NCBI GenBank assembly: GCA_963929535.1
Contig: CAWVIZ010000005.1
Span: 1 to 64,000 of the forward strand
DNA: 64,000 nucleotides
Reading direction: 5' to 3'
From: Pullilachnospira sp963929535
GTDB taxonomy: Bacteria; Bacillota; Clostridia; Lachnospirales; Lachnospiraceae
Every line of letters starts with the position of its first letter. Position 1 is the stretch's first letter. Positions 33,112 to 41,047 of this stretch are shown here, in pieces. The notes below the pieces were generated by a model. The model was not told the origin of the DNA. It saw only the letters and a program-made list of their open reading frames with translations, and ran no database searches. A program made the position numbers and the translations under genes.

Positions 33112-34506
33112 ATGATGAATAAGGATGTAAAAGGAATTCTGGCCCTGGCTGTGGTGACAGCCCTGTCTTTCGGCGTGATTTTCGGAACGGGAAAGCTGAC
33201 CAGGGATGAAGGTGCGGCGGAAGGCGAAACCGAAGGAACTGTGAAGGCGGAACTGGATACTTCCGGGGCTGAGAATATCGAGAAAGCTGTGCAGATGGAA
33301 GACGGAAGCTATGTGGTGTCCGTGAAAGCCGCCGGCTATGGCGGGGATATCCGGATGGATGTGACCTTTGACGGGAATGGCAGCACCATCAGGAGCCTGG
33401 CGGTTACAGAGCAGTCGGAGACGGAAAACCTGGGAGCCAGAATTACGGAGGACGAGTTCCTGTCCCAGTTTTCGGGAATCCAGGCGCCCGTATATCTTCC
33501 GGGGATGACTCTGGAGACAGAGGGACAGGAAAGCGAAGAGACGGCAGATGGTGAGGAAAGCCAGACTGGGGATCCGCTGGATGGGGCCGTGTACACGGAC
33601 GGAAGCTATGAAGCCAAGGCAGAGGCTCCGGATGACAATGGATTTGTGGAGCAGGTGACCATGACTGTGGAGAACGGGAAGATCACGGAGATGAACTGGG
33701 ACTGCGTAAAAGAGGATGGGACCAGAAAGAGTGAGCTGGCTGAAAACGGAGAGTATGTAATGACAGAGGACGGTCTCAACTGGGCGGAACAGTCCAGGGC
33801 GCTGACAGACGCGGTGATCGAAAACCAGTCTCTTGGTTTCCTGACCATGGATGAGCAGACCAAGACGGATGCGGTGGCAGGCGTGAGCATTTCTGTAGGT
33901 GGTTTTGAAAAGCTGGCCCGTCAGTGTATGGAGGAGGCAGCCGGTATCAGTGCGCCGGTGACCCTTGCGGACGGCAGCTATGAGGCGCAGGCGGATTCCG
34001 CGGATGACAACGGATTCGTGGAGCAGGTGACCATGACTGTGGAGAACGGGAAGATCACGGAGATGAACTGGGACTGTGTAAAAGAGGATGGGACCAGAAA
34101 GAGTGAGCTGGCTGAAAACGGAGAGTATGTAATGACAGAGGACGGTCTTAACTGGGCGGAACAGTCCAGAGCGCTGACAGACGCAGTGATCGAAAACCAG
34201 TCTCTGGGCTTCCTGACCATGGATGAGCAGACCAAGACGGATGCGGTGGCAGGTGTGAGCATTTCTGTGGGAGGCTTTTATCAGCTGGCCCAGGAGTGCA
34301 TCGGACAGGCATCCGGTCAGGAGAACGGCGGTGATGCCCAGACAGACGGCCAGGAGACCGGAGAAAATGCCCAGGCATCTGAGGAAAGCGGAGAAGGAAG
34401 TCAGGCCGGAACACAGATCGATGCTGTATCCGGAGCGACAATCTCCTCCACCGCTGTGGCAACAGGAATCAATGAAGCATATCATTATCTGCAGTCTGCT
34501 ATGTAA
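33112..34506 (+). CDS. rnfG: RnfG-like FMN-binding protein with two nested FMN-binding repeats
   Basis: RnfG carries covalent FMN on the outer face of the membrane. This 464-residue protein is about twice the normal length. Residues 1-125 hold the membrane anchor and the first half of an RnfG domain (SVKAAGYGGDIRMDVTF, ENLGARITEDEFLSQFSG). The second half is at the C-terminus: IDAVSGATISSTAVATGINE, with the FMN threonine T443. Between them lie two repeats of about 115 residues (163-277 and 287-401, period 124) that resemble PplA-type FMN-binding domains but read DAVAGVSISVGG where SGAT is expected. The repeats are almost identical at DNA level. Confidence 0.88.
   Translation: MMNKDVKGILALAVVTALSFGVIFGTGKLTRDEGAAEGETEGTVKAELDTSGAENIEKAVQMEDGSYVVSVKAAGYGGDIRMDVTFDGNGSTIRSLAVTEQSETENLGARITEDEFLSQFSGIQAPVYLPGMTLETEGQESEETADGEESQTGDPLDGAVYTDGSYEAKAEAPDDNGFVEQVTMTVENGKITEMNWDCVKEDGTRKSELAENGEYVMTEDGLNWAEQSRALTDAVIENQSLGFLTMDEQTKTDAVAGVSISVGGFEKLARQCMEEAAGISAPVTLADGSYEAQADSADDNGFVEQVTMTVENGKITEMNWDCVKEDGTRKSELAENGEYVMTEDGLNWAEQSRALTDAVIENQSLGFLTMDEQTKTDAVAGVSISVGGFYQLAQECIGQASGQENGGDAQTDGQETGENAQASEESGEGSQAGTQIDAVSGATISSTAVATGINEAYHYLQSAM
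33600..34285 (+). repeat. Tandem 372-bp duplication inside rnfG
   Basis: The block from about 33600 to 33915 recurs at about 33970 to 34285 with an offset of exactly 372 bases (124 codons). Over the core, from the GATGACAA start to the ATTTCTGT end, only a handful of mostly silent differences are visible, so the duplication is young or kept uniform by gene conversion. Confidence 0.9.
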
Positions 34507-34528
34507 CAGCGGACAGAAAGGCTGAACC

Positions 34529-35299
34529 ATGAGTAATGTGAAATATCCCGCACTGGCGGCAGCGCTGTCCATGGTGTTATTTTCCGGCGGAATAAAGGAA
34601 GCGTTTCCAGCCGGGATCCTGGTGCTGACTGTTTTCGTCTTTGCGGAAGTCCTGAAAAATTTTCTGGAACCGCACCTTCCGGTCTGGAGTCTGCGGGGCT
34701 GTGTGCTGGTGGCTTCGGCAGCGGTAAGCGCGGCCGCTTTCAGATGGGCCTGGTATGGCCTGGGGATGGAGATGTCCCTGCTCCTCTGGATCATGACGGC
34801 AGCGGTGGGGCTTCTGGCCGGATATCAGGTACTGTGCTGGAGCCCGGAGGCAGATTATGGGGAAATCCTGTGGCAGTCGGCTATTCTGTGGTTTTTCTGG
34901 ATCCTGCTGGCAGGTGTCAGAGAATTTGCCGCATACGGAGACGTAGCCGGAAATCATCTGGCGGATCCCGGCTTTATGTCCAAGACCTTCGGTGAACCCA
35001 TTTTCGGTTTCCTTACCGGAGGACTGGCGCTGGCTTTTACCAACGGTATTCTGAAGCAGTCCGCTCCCCGAATGGAGTCCATGGTGAGCATGGTACCTGC
35101 AGTGATCTTCGCCCAGCCCTATGCTCTGGAGTCTGTTCCTGGGCTGGCAGGCGTTCTGATCACCATTCTGGTGCCTCTGGTGCTGTTCTGGTCTGTGCGG
35201 AAATACCTGCGGTTTTCCAGACCTGGAAAAGCCTACCGGAATCTTCCGGTGGAAATGCTTTCCATGGGTCTGATCTATATGATCCTGAATATTTACTGA
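34529..35299 (+). CDS. Polytopic membrane protein, divergent RnfE/RnfA-like
   Basis: A 256-residue membrane protein with seven or eight hydrophobic segments. The middle motif LLAGVREFAAYGDVAG resembles the IREILGFG(T/S) segment of RnfE/NqrD, but the conserved membrane cysteines of RnfA and RnfE, which hold an iron-sulfur cluster, are not seen in the matching places. It follows rnfG by 22 bases and is the last gene: no rnfA, second rnfE or rnfB follows. I call it RnfE/A-like with low certainty; it may have replaced both subunits. Confidence 0.55.
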   Translation: MSNVKYPALAAALSMVLFSGGIKEAFPAGILVLTVFVFAEVLKNFLEPHLPVWSLRGCVLVASAAVSAAAFRWAWYGLGMEMSLLLWIMTAAVGLLAGYQVLCWSPEADYGEILWQSAILWFFWILLAGVREFAAYGDVAGNHLADPGFMSKTFGEPIFGFLTGGLALAFTNGILKQSAPRMESMVSMVPAVIFAQPYALESVPGLAGVLITILVPLVLFWSVRKYLRFSRPGKAYRNLPVEMLSMGLIYMILNIY

Positions 35300-35358
35300 T
35301 GACAGCTCCGGCATCGGCTAAGGCCCGGTGTGAGATTAATATAGGCAGGAGATTCGGG

Positions 35359-35406
35359 AATCCCCGGAAAATCAGAAAGTTGCAGCTGATTTTCCGGGGA
35401 TTTTTC
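35359..35406 (+). terminator. Intrinsic terminator of the Rnf-like operon
   Basis: AATCCCCGGAAAATCAG (35359-35375) pairs perfectly with CTGATTTTCCGGGGATT (35386-35402), followed by TTTTC. Confidence 0.92.
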
Positions 35407-35481
35407 TGTTTTCCCAAAAGAAAATGGGGGAAATGGAAAGAGTTAGGCGGACTCTCAAATAAAACATGAAAAAAATGATGA

Positions 35482-35511
35482 TTGACACTGATATTTTCCG
35501 GAATATATAAT
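35482..35511 (+). promoter_or_regulatory. Promoter of the ABC-2 exporter operon
   Basis: TTGACA (35482-35487) and TATAAT (35506-35511) are 18 bases apart, 54 bases before the first start codon. Confidence 0.8.
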
Positions 35512-35564
35512 AAAAACCTATTCTTGAACAGGCAGAATGGAATGAGGAAAGGGGGAAGAAACAC

Positions 35565-36587
35565 ATGATCGAAGCGAGGGATCTGACGAAGGAATTCCGG
35601 ATACCGGTGAAGCAGCCGGGTCTGGCAGGCGCCGTCCGCCATTTGTTCCACGGAGAGTACACCACCAAGACGGCAGTGAACCATGTGGATTTTTCCATTG
35701 ACCAGGGGGAAGCGGTGGCCTACATCGGTCCCAACGGGGCGGGAAAGTCCACAACCATCAAGATGCTCACCGGGATCCTGAAGCCCACATCCGGAATGGT
35801 TTTGGTGAACGGTATTGATCCGCAGAAGGAACGGATCCGGAATGCCAGGAACATCGGTGTGGTATTCGGACAGCGCACACAGCTTTGGTGGGATATTCCG
35901 GTGGAGGAATCCCTGACATTGCTGAAGAACATTTACCAGGTTCCGGATCGCGTATACCTGGAAAACATGAAGCTTTTTAACGATATCTTCGGTCTGGGTG
36001 AATTCATCGGAAGACCGGCCAGAAGGCTGTCTCTGGGACAGCGAATGCGGGCGGATCTGGCGGCGGCGCTGCTGCACAATCCGTCCACTATTTTTTTAGA
36101 TGAACCGACCATCGGACTGGATGTGGGGACAAAGGAAGCCATGCGGGAGCTGATCCAGAAGATCAACCGGGAGCGGGGCGTGACAGTGATCCTTACCAGC
36201 CATGACCTGAAGGATGTGGAAGATATCTGCCGCAGGATCATTGTGATCGATGATGGAATCGTGGTCTGCGATAAGGCCATTGACCAGCTTACCAGGGAAT
36301 ACCCCATGGACAGGGGAATCCGGATCACCCTGGATGGCGCGGGAACGGGGCTTTTGGAAAAGCTGAGAGGGCTTGGCGGCATTACATATCTGGATATGCC
36401 GGATGAGTATACGGTAGAGATTGATTTTAAACAGGACGCCCACACGGCCTTCGATCTGGTACGATGGGTGGACCAGTACGCCAGGATCCGGGATTTTCAA
36501 CTGAAAGAGCCCAGTATTGAGAGAGTGATCAAAAAGATCGTGACCGGGCACGGAACTGTACAAGAGTTAAAAGCCCTGCAGCAATGA
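35565..36587 (+). CDS. ABC-2 type exporter ATPase
   Basis: A 340-residue ATPase with Walker A GPNGAGKSTTIKML, the signature region RLSLGQRMRADLAAALLHNP, Walker B IFLDEPTIGLD and the H-loop TSHDLKDVED. The VVFGQRTQLWWDIPVEESL segment after the Q-loop is typical of the NatA-like group that works with DUF990-type ABC-2 permeases. The last 80 residues form an accessory domain. It starts at ATG 35565 after GGAAAGGGGGAAG. Two permease genes follow. The substrate (drug, lipid or peptide) is unknown. Confidence 0.92.
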   Translation: MIEARDLTKEFRIPVKQPGLAGAVRHLFHGEYTTKTAVNHVDFSIDQGEAVAYIGPNGAGKSTTIKMLTGILKPTSGMVLVNGIDPQKERIRNARNIGVVFGQRTQLWWDIPVEESLTLLKNIYQVPDRVYLENMKLFNDIFGLGEFIGRPARRLSLGQRMRADLAAALLHNPSTIFLDEPTIGLDVGTKEAMRELIQKINRERGVTVILTSHDLKDVEDICRRIIVIDDGIVVCDKAIDQLTREYPMDRGIRITLDGAGTGLLEKLRGLGGITYLDMPDEYTVEIDFKQDAHTAFDLVRWVDQYARIRDFQLKEPSIERVIKKIVTGHGTVQELKALQQ

Positions 36588-36611
36588 TGCACGGTGAAGG
36601 AGGTGGGGGAA

Positions 36612-37424
36612 ATGAGAAGAATTGGTAGATTTTGGAAGAGATACAGTGGATTTGCCCGGTGCGCCATGGAAATGCGGATGGCATACCGGACAGGCTTTCT
36701 CTTCAATTGGGTGTCCAGCCTGGTGGGGATTCTGGTTTCCATCTTTTTGTGGCGGGTTTTGTTTCAGGCACAGAGTACCATTCAGGGATATGACTGGAAT
36801 CAGATGGTCCTGTATGCCCTGATCGTTGCCCTGTTAAATGCCACGATCAGTATGAGTACAGAAATGAATCTTTCGGAGAAGATCCTGGATGGATCCATTG
36901 CCAGCGATCTGACGAAACCGGTGGACATTCAGCATATGAGTTTTTTCCAGGCGCTGGGAGAGTCCGCGGTAGAGGGAGGGGGATTCCTGGTAGTGGTTTC
37001 CGCGATGGCTCTTCTTTTGACGGATCTGTCAGAGTATCTGATTCCGGCCAGGCTCCTGCTGTTTGCCCTGAGTCTGGTGCTGGCATTTCTACTGAAATTC
37101 TGTCTGGCCTATCTGGGCGGCCTGTTGTGTTTTTTCACCTCTAACGGGTACGGTGTGGTGTACCTGCGGCAGGTGATCACAGATGTTTTTTCCGGAGCCA
37201 TGCTGCCGCTCAGTTTTTACCCGCTGTGGTTCCAGAAGCTGGCAAACGTTCTGCCCTTTCAGGCATCGGTGTATCTGCCCACACAGATTTTTCTGGGCAG
37301 AGCAGAGGGAAGAGAACTGGCCGTCACACTGCTCATCCAGGCAGTCTGGGCGGTTGTATTATGGATAGGCGTCAGATTCTGTTTCCGGCTGGCAGTCCGC
37401 AGAATTACCATACAGGGGGGATGA
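36612..37424 (+). CDS. ABC-2 type permease, first subunit
   Basis: A 270-residue permease with six membrane segments; the start RRIGRFWKRYSGFARCAMEM and the STEMNLSEKILDGSIASDL cytoplasmic segment match the ABC-2 family 2 (DUF990/viologen exporter) group. ATG 36612 follows AAGGAGG with a good spacing; the GTG at 36594 would place this site inside the gene. The stop overlaps the ATG pair of the next gene. Confidence 0.88.
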   Translation: MRRIGRFWKRYSGFARCAMEMRMAYRTGFLFNWVSSLVGILVSIFLWRVLFQAQSTIQGYDWNQMVLYALIVALLNATISMSTEMNLSEKILDGSIASDLTKPVDIQHMSFFQALGESAVEGGGFLVVVSAMALLLTDLSEYLIPARLLLFALSLVLAFLLKFCLAYLGGLLCFFTSNGYGVVYLRQVITDVFSGAMLPLSFYPLWFQKLANVLPFQASVYLPTQIFLGRAEGRELAVTLLIQAVWAVVLWIGVRFCFRLAVRRITIQGG

Positions 37425-37426
37425 GA

Positions 37427-38209
37427 ATGCGCTATATTCGATTATTTTTCCAAATGATGTCCGCAAACCTGCGGGGACTGATGGCATTTAAGGCGGATTT
37501 TCTGGTATCCTTTTTCGGAGGGCTGCTGTCTCAGACCATCGGTCTGCTGTTTATGGGAGTGCTGTTTTTAAATGTTCCGGCTGTGGCGGGCTGGAATGTA
37601 TATCAGGTGGCGCTGCTGTACGGTTACATGTTTGTGGCGGAGGGAGTGATGACGTTATTTTTCCAGGGGACCAACGGTCTCTGGAGGCAGGTCCGGAAGG
37701 GGGAATTTGACCGATATCTGCTGAGGCCTCTTCCGATAACGCTGCAGATTTACGGGAGGGATATCAATCTGGCAGGACTTGGAACGGGAATGACAGGTCT
37801 GGGAGTGATGATGTACTCTCTGTGGAAGCTGGAGCTGCCCATGACACCCTGGCGGGTGGTGATCCTGGTGCTCAGCCTGATCCTGGGAGCTGTGGTGCGG
37901 GTTAATATCAATTTTGCCTCCAGTATTCTCCCTGTGTGGCTGGAAGGAGCCAGCGGATTCAAGGGAACGGTGGAGAACATGTGGGAAATGGGGAAATATC
38001 CACTGGATATCTATCCCAAAGTCTTCCGGGTGATACTTCTGACATTGATTCCCTACGCGGCTATTAGCTACGTACCGGCTTCTGTTCTGCTGGGGAAAAT
38101 GGATCCCGTCTTTATCCTGGCGCTTCCCGGTGCCGCAGTGCTGATCATTCTGCTGCGGATCTGGCTGTTTCAAAAAGCTATGGAAAAATACGAGGGATCG
38201 GGAAACTGA
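37427..38209 (+). CDS. ABC-2 type permease, second subunit
   Basis: A 260-residue permease with six membrane segments and the cytoplasmic loop QVRKGEFDRYLLRPLP, which is the mark of this ABC-2 subgroup and matches DGSIASDLTKP in its partner. Two in-frame ATGs (37421 and 37427) are possible; AGGGGGG gives better spacing to 37427. With the previous gene it would form a heterodimeric membrane channel for the ATPase. No regulator is next to the operon. Confidence 0.88.
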   Translation: MRYIRLFFQMMSANLRGLMAFKADFLVSFFGGLLSQTIGLLFMGVLFLNVPAVAGWNVYQVALLYGYMFVAEGVMTLFFQGTNGLWRQVRKGEFDRYLLRPLPITLQIYGRDINLAGLGTGMTGLGVMMYSLWKLELPMTPWRVVILVLSLILGAVVRVNINFASSILPVWLEGASGFKGTVENMWEMGKYPLDIYPKVFRVILLTLIPYAAISYVPASVLLGKMDPVFILALPGAAVLIILLRIWLFQKAMEKYEGSGN

Positions 38210-38536
38210 GAGATCCGGCGCTGGTTTTTGAAAGCATTCATTGGGCGGTTCATCCCATATCTTATATTCCGGCAGCTGTATACCAGCGGCATACAGCTGC
38301 CGGGCCTGAAAACCGTAAATTCCCTTGTCCACACTGAGAATCTGAGAATCTCATACAGATGGGTAAGCCGGACTATGCGGCTCTGTATGAAAACAGCCAA
38401 TCCCCACCGCCGATCCAGACACAAAATCCGTCTGCCCAAAAAGCGTGTGCCGCAATGGACGGGCAGGATGTGTTCGCGTCATATGGGGCTGGCCAAGGAC
38501 AGTAACCGGTGATCGTACCGGCTTCTGCACAAAATG
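38210..38536 (+). other. Gap with possible gene remnant
   Basis: No complete gene. An open stretch 38338-38505 encodes MGKPDYAALYENSQSPPPIQ and ends in DVFASYGAGQGQ; it has codon use like the neighbours but no start signal and a stop just upstream, so it may be the tail of a lost gene. Its best ATG is 38359. Confidence 0.3.
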
Positions 38537-38728
38537 GTTACAGTTCAGCCTTCCGGCTTCACTGTAACAAAAGCATGCACACAGGCTGCGTTTTTCGCAG
38601 CCTGGCGCCCGCAGGCCTCGGGATCCCGCTGCAAATGCAGCGGGATCTACACTCCGTTTCGGTCGGCGCTTAACGTGTGCCACTGGCACACAGCGCCCTC
38701 GCGGGACAGTTGAAGGCTGAACTGTAAC
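38537..38728. repeat. 192-bp element with perfect 16-bp terminal inverted repeats
   Basis: GTTACAGTTCAGCCTT (38537-38552) and AAGGCTGAACTGTAAC (38713-38728) are perfect inverted repeats. The inside holds a GATCCCGCTGCAAATGCAGCGGGATC palindrome-type core near 38,630 and one unit (about 38661-38697) with GTGTGCCACTGGCACAC that also builds copies B and C of the modular repeat. It is therefore a composite of both repeat families. No transposase or open frame is inside. Confidence 0.85.
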
Positions 38729-38757
38729 ACAAAATGGGCAAAAAATAAAATAAAATG

Positions 38758-38786
38758 TTGACAAAACCTCCTTGCTCCGGTATAAT
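38758..38786 (+). promoter_or_regulatory. Promoter of tRNA-Pro
   Basis: A perfect consensus: TTGACA (38758-38763), 17 bases, TATAAT (38781-38786), 33 bases before the tRNA. Confidence 0.88.
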
Positions 38787-38818
38787 AGCTATTGCTGATG
38801 AGCAATACAGCATAATAT

Positions 38819-38892
38819 CGAAGCGTGGCTCAGCTTGGTAGAGCGCTGCGTTCGGGACGCAGAGGTCGCAGGTTCAAATCCTGTCGCTTCGA
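38819..38892 (+). tRNA. tRNA-Pro (anticodon CGG)
   Basis: A 74-base cloverleaf: acceptor arms CGAAGCG and CGCTTCG (38819-38825 with 38885-38891), D arm GGCTCAGCTTGGTAGAGC, anticodon stem CTGCG/CGCAG with loop TTCGGGA (anticodon CGG), T arm with GGTTCAAATCC. CCA is not encoded. Confidence 0.95.
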
Positions 38893-38908
38893 TTCCTTGG
38901 CAGGGGCG

Positions 38909-38946
38909 CCGGAATCCTTTATTTAAAGGGTTCCGGTTCTTTTTTG
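38909..38946 (+). terminator. Intrinsic terminator after tRNA-Pro
   Basis: CCGGAATCCTTT pairs with AAAGGGTTCCGG (one G-U pair) with a 4-base loop, followed by TTCTTTTTTG. Confidence 0.88.
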
Positions 38947-38975
38947 CTTTTCCTGCGCCAGAGGGATCTGTCCAG

Positions 38976-39842
38976 TTATATATCCACATCTTTCTGTTCC
39001 TGAAAATGCTTTCGGAACATCTGCGGTGACATCCCTGTTTCCTGTTTGAAAATACGGCTGAAATAAAGCGGGTCCGGATAACCTACGCCCGATGCGATCT
39101 CACTGCAGGTAAAGGTGCTGGAATACAAAAGCTCTTTGGCCTTGGCAATACGGATATCGGTAATGTATCGCTGGGGTGTCACACCGGTATAACGCTTAAA
39201 ACATCGGATGAACCAGCAGACGCTTACATTCAGGGAAGCGGCATAGTCCTGAATCTGAAAGGACTGCTGATAGAACTGATGGAAGTCAATGATGGCCTTT
39301 TCCACCAGTTCACTGGTATGGCGCGAGCTATCCGCACCGGATTCGGCATGTCGGATCAGAAGCTCCAAAAGTTCCCGGGTATACAGCGCGGAGAGAATAT
39401 GACAGCGGCTTTTCTTTAACTGGGCTTCCTGGATGATTTTTCGGAACAGCAGAACAAACTCGCTTTGAAGCCCGGTCCGGCAGAAACCGCTGCCGGGAAA
39501 TCCCGCCCGGGCTGCCCATTTTTCAGCACCGTTTCCGGTAAAGTGCAGCCAGTAAACCTCCGGCTGATTTTTCAGCTCATAATGATACTGCTGCGGATCC
39601 TGGGGATAGTATAAAATCACATGCCCCTCCTTCAGATGGCGGAAGGTACCGTCTATCAGAAAATCCGCAGAGCCTCCCGCCAGATAGATCAACTGGAAAT
39701 CATTTCTTCCTCCGGGACGGACGGTATCAAAATACTGACGGGTGATCAGTTTGTACCGTCCGGCACTGTTGACGGAGATTTCATATCGCAGGTCCCGGGT
39801 TCCTTTTTCGTCAGTATCAAAATATCCAGAGTCATTTATCAT
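38976..39842 (-). CDS. AraC-family transcriptional regulator
   Basis: A 288-residue regulator. The N-terminal cupin-like ligand domain (GGRNDFQLIYLAGGSADFLI, YYPQDPQQYHYELK) is of the sugar-sensing type. The C-terminal double helix-turn-helix spans the last 100 residues, with FIRCFKRYTGVTPQRYITDI, EIASGVGYPDPLYFSRIFKQ and ETGMSPQMFRK. ATG 39842 is chosen because GGAGG lies 8 bases upstream; the ATG at 39857 contains that site. No sugar operon is adjacent, so the target is unknown. Confidence 0.9.
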   Translation of the reverse strand: MINDSGYFDTDEKGTRDLRYEISVNSAGRYKLITRQYFDTVRPGGRNDFQLIYLAGGSADFLIDGTFRHLKEGHVILYYPQDPQQYHYELKNQPEVYWLHFTGNGAEKWAARAGFPGSGFCRTGLQSEFVLLFRKIIQEAQLKKSRCHILSALYTRELLELLIRHAESGADSSRHTSELVEKAIIDFHQFYQQSFQIQDYAASLNVSVCWFIRCFKRYTGVTPQRYITDIRIAKAKELLYSSTFTCSEIASGVGYPDPLYFSRIFKQETGMSPQMFRKHFQEQKDVDI

Positions 39843-39952
39843 TGGTGAAACCTCCATCCTCTTCCTTGATCATGCCATCTGCGGCATTGCCGCGGAAAGG
39901 CGGTACCGGATGTTATACTGCACCGCACCGTACCGGTATGATATCTGGTGAT

Positions 39953-39981
39953 ATTATACATCCGGCAGTGGGAGGATTCAA
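39953..39981 (-). promoter_or_regulatory. Promoter of the AraC-family gene
   Basis: On the - strand TTGAAT (39981-39976) and TATAAT (39958-39953) are 17 bases apart, giving a leader of about 105 bases. Confidence 0.65.
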
Positions 39982-40107
39982 GACAAGTATCATTTTCTCC
40001 ATGGAAGAAGGACCGGGCCGCCGGTCTTGTATTTGTGGGAGTCATAGAACAGTTATCTTTGAATGGGGATATGAATAAAAGATGAAAAATATGCCCAAAT
40101 ATCCTGA

Positions 40108-40318
40108 AATAGATAACACGCTGGTTTTGTTTTGGTAAAATAAAACCAGGGCATATCAGTGAAAAAAAGGTAAGTGAGCTTTACAGAAAAATTCATCTGA
40201 CCTGCCGGGGGAGGGCAAAAGTGTTTTGGCGGGAGTATTTCCCGGGAATTCAGGAAGAAAATGGTGCGGATGTGACGAGGGAGAACCGGGCCGCATTGAG
40301 GGAGATGACTCAGGCATG
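40108..40318 (+). other. Possible gene remnant upstream of the sigma gene
   Basis: The 700-base gap 39843-40543 holds no complete gene. From about 40113 to a TGA at 40316-40318 one frame is open and encodes KVSELYRKIHLTCRGRAK and then FWREYFPGIQEENGADVTRE, which looks protein-like, but it has no ATG, GTG or TTG in a suitable place. It may be a decayed gene. TATAAT at 40430-40435 could start the sigma operon. Confidence 0.3.
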
Positions 40319-40543
40319 AGGGAAAACGCTGCGGGGAGCCGCATCGGCCTGTCTGCAGGCAGTGGCATACTGCTGCTGAATATCCGGAAATAGATAAAAG
40401 TAAGGATAGAAAAAGGCTTTTGGAAATGGTATAATTTTACAAGGACGATAGATTGGAGGAAGGACGGAGCAAGCGAGTTCACTTGTGCAGATAAAATGCC
40501 CTGGGAGGTATATGGCTTGAGAAAAAGGGAAGAAAAGATTTGC

Positions 40544-41047
40544 ATGGAAATTTATGAGGCAAATAAAAATCTCATTTATCGTTATCTGCAGAAGAAGCAT
40601 CCGTATATTCCCAGAGAGGATCTAAGAGACGTTATGCAGGAGCTGTGGCTGGATCTGGTGAAGGATATTCGGAAAGTGATTCCCAAGGACGAAGAGGGAA
40701 GACGGAGCTGGCTTTTGTATGTGGCAAATCTGGAGTGTCTCAACTGGTACCGGAGAAACAGGAAAAGTCAGGTGTTCAGTCTGGACGAAACGGACGAGAA
40801 TTCTTTCGCCAGGAAATTTGTGGACAGGTTTTACAACCCTGTTCAGGAATTTGTTGAGGAGAAGCTTTTGACTGCAGAGATTCTGCGGAGTCTGACGCAG
40901 CGTGAACGGGAGGTTTTGTATACGTCTTATGTTCGAAAAACATTTCCTGAAGAGAAGCACAGCTTCACGAATGCGGAGAGATGCCGGAATTATCGTGTGA
41001 TGAAGAAACTGAAAGAGAGATTCGCAAAAGGGGAATTGGATGGGTAG
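40544..41047 (+). CDS. RNA polymerase sigma factor, ECF/sigma-70-like
   Basis: A 167-residue sigma factor. Region 2 is seen in NKNLIYRYLQKKHPYIPRED with DVMQELWLDLVKDIR and LYVANLECLNWYRRNRKS; region 4 in LTAEILRSLTQREREVLYTS and RCRNYRVMKKLKERFA. The start may be ATG 40544 or TTG 40517; the latter has GGGAGG 8 bases upstream and would add nine residues. It overlaps the next gene by 8 bases, so sigma and its predicted membrane anti-sigma are co-translated. This type is found in small Lachnospiraceae sigma/anti-sigma sets. Confidence 0.82.
   Translation: MEIYEANKNLIYRYLQKKHPYIPREDLRDVMQELWLDLVKDIRKVIPKDEEGRRSWLLYVANLECLNWYRRNRKSQVFSLDETDENSFARKFVDRFYNPVQEFVEEKLLTAEILRSLTQREREVLYTSYVRKTFPEEKHSFTNAERCRNYRVMKKLKERFAKGELDG

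Noticed and set aside
32887..34794. 635-codon - strand frame with an internal repeat
   Set aside because: The repeat is only the antisense of the duplicated FMN-binding region of rnfG; there is no independent support.
39842..40078. 78-codon + strand frame opposite the AraC start
   Set aside because: It begins inside the AraC regulatory region, has no ribosome binding site and its sequence is not protein-like.
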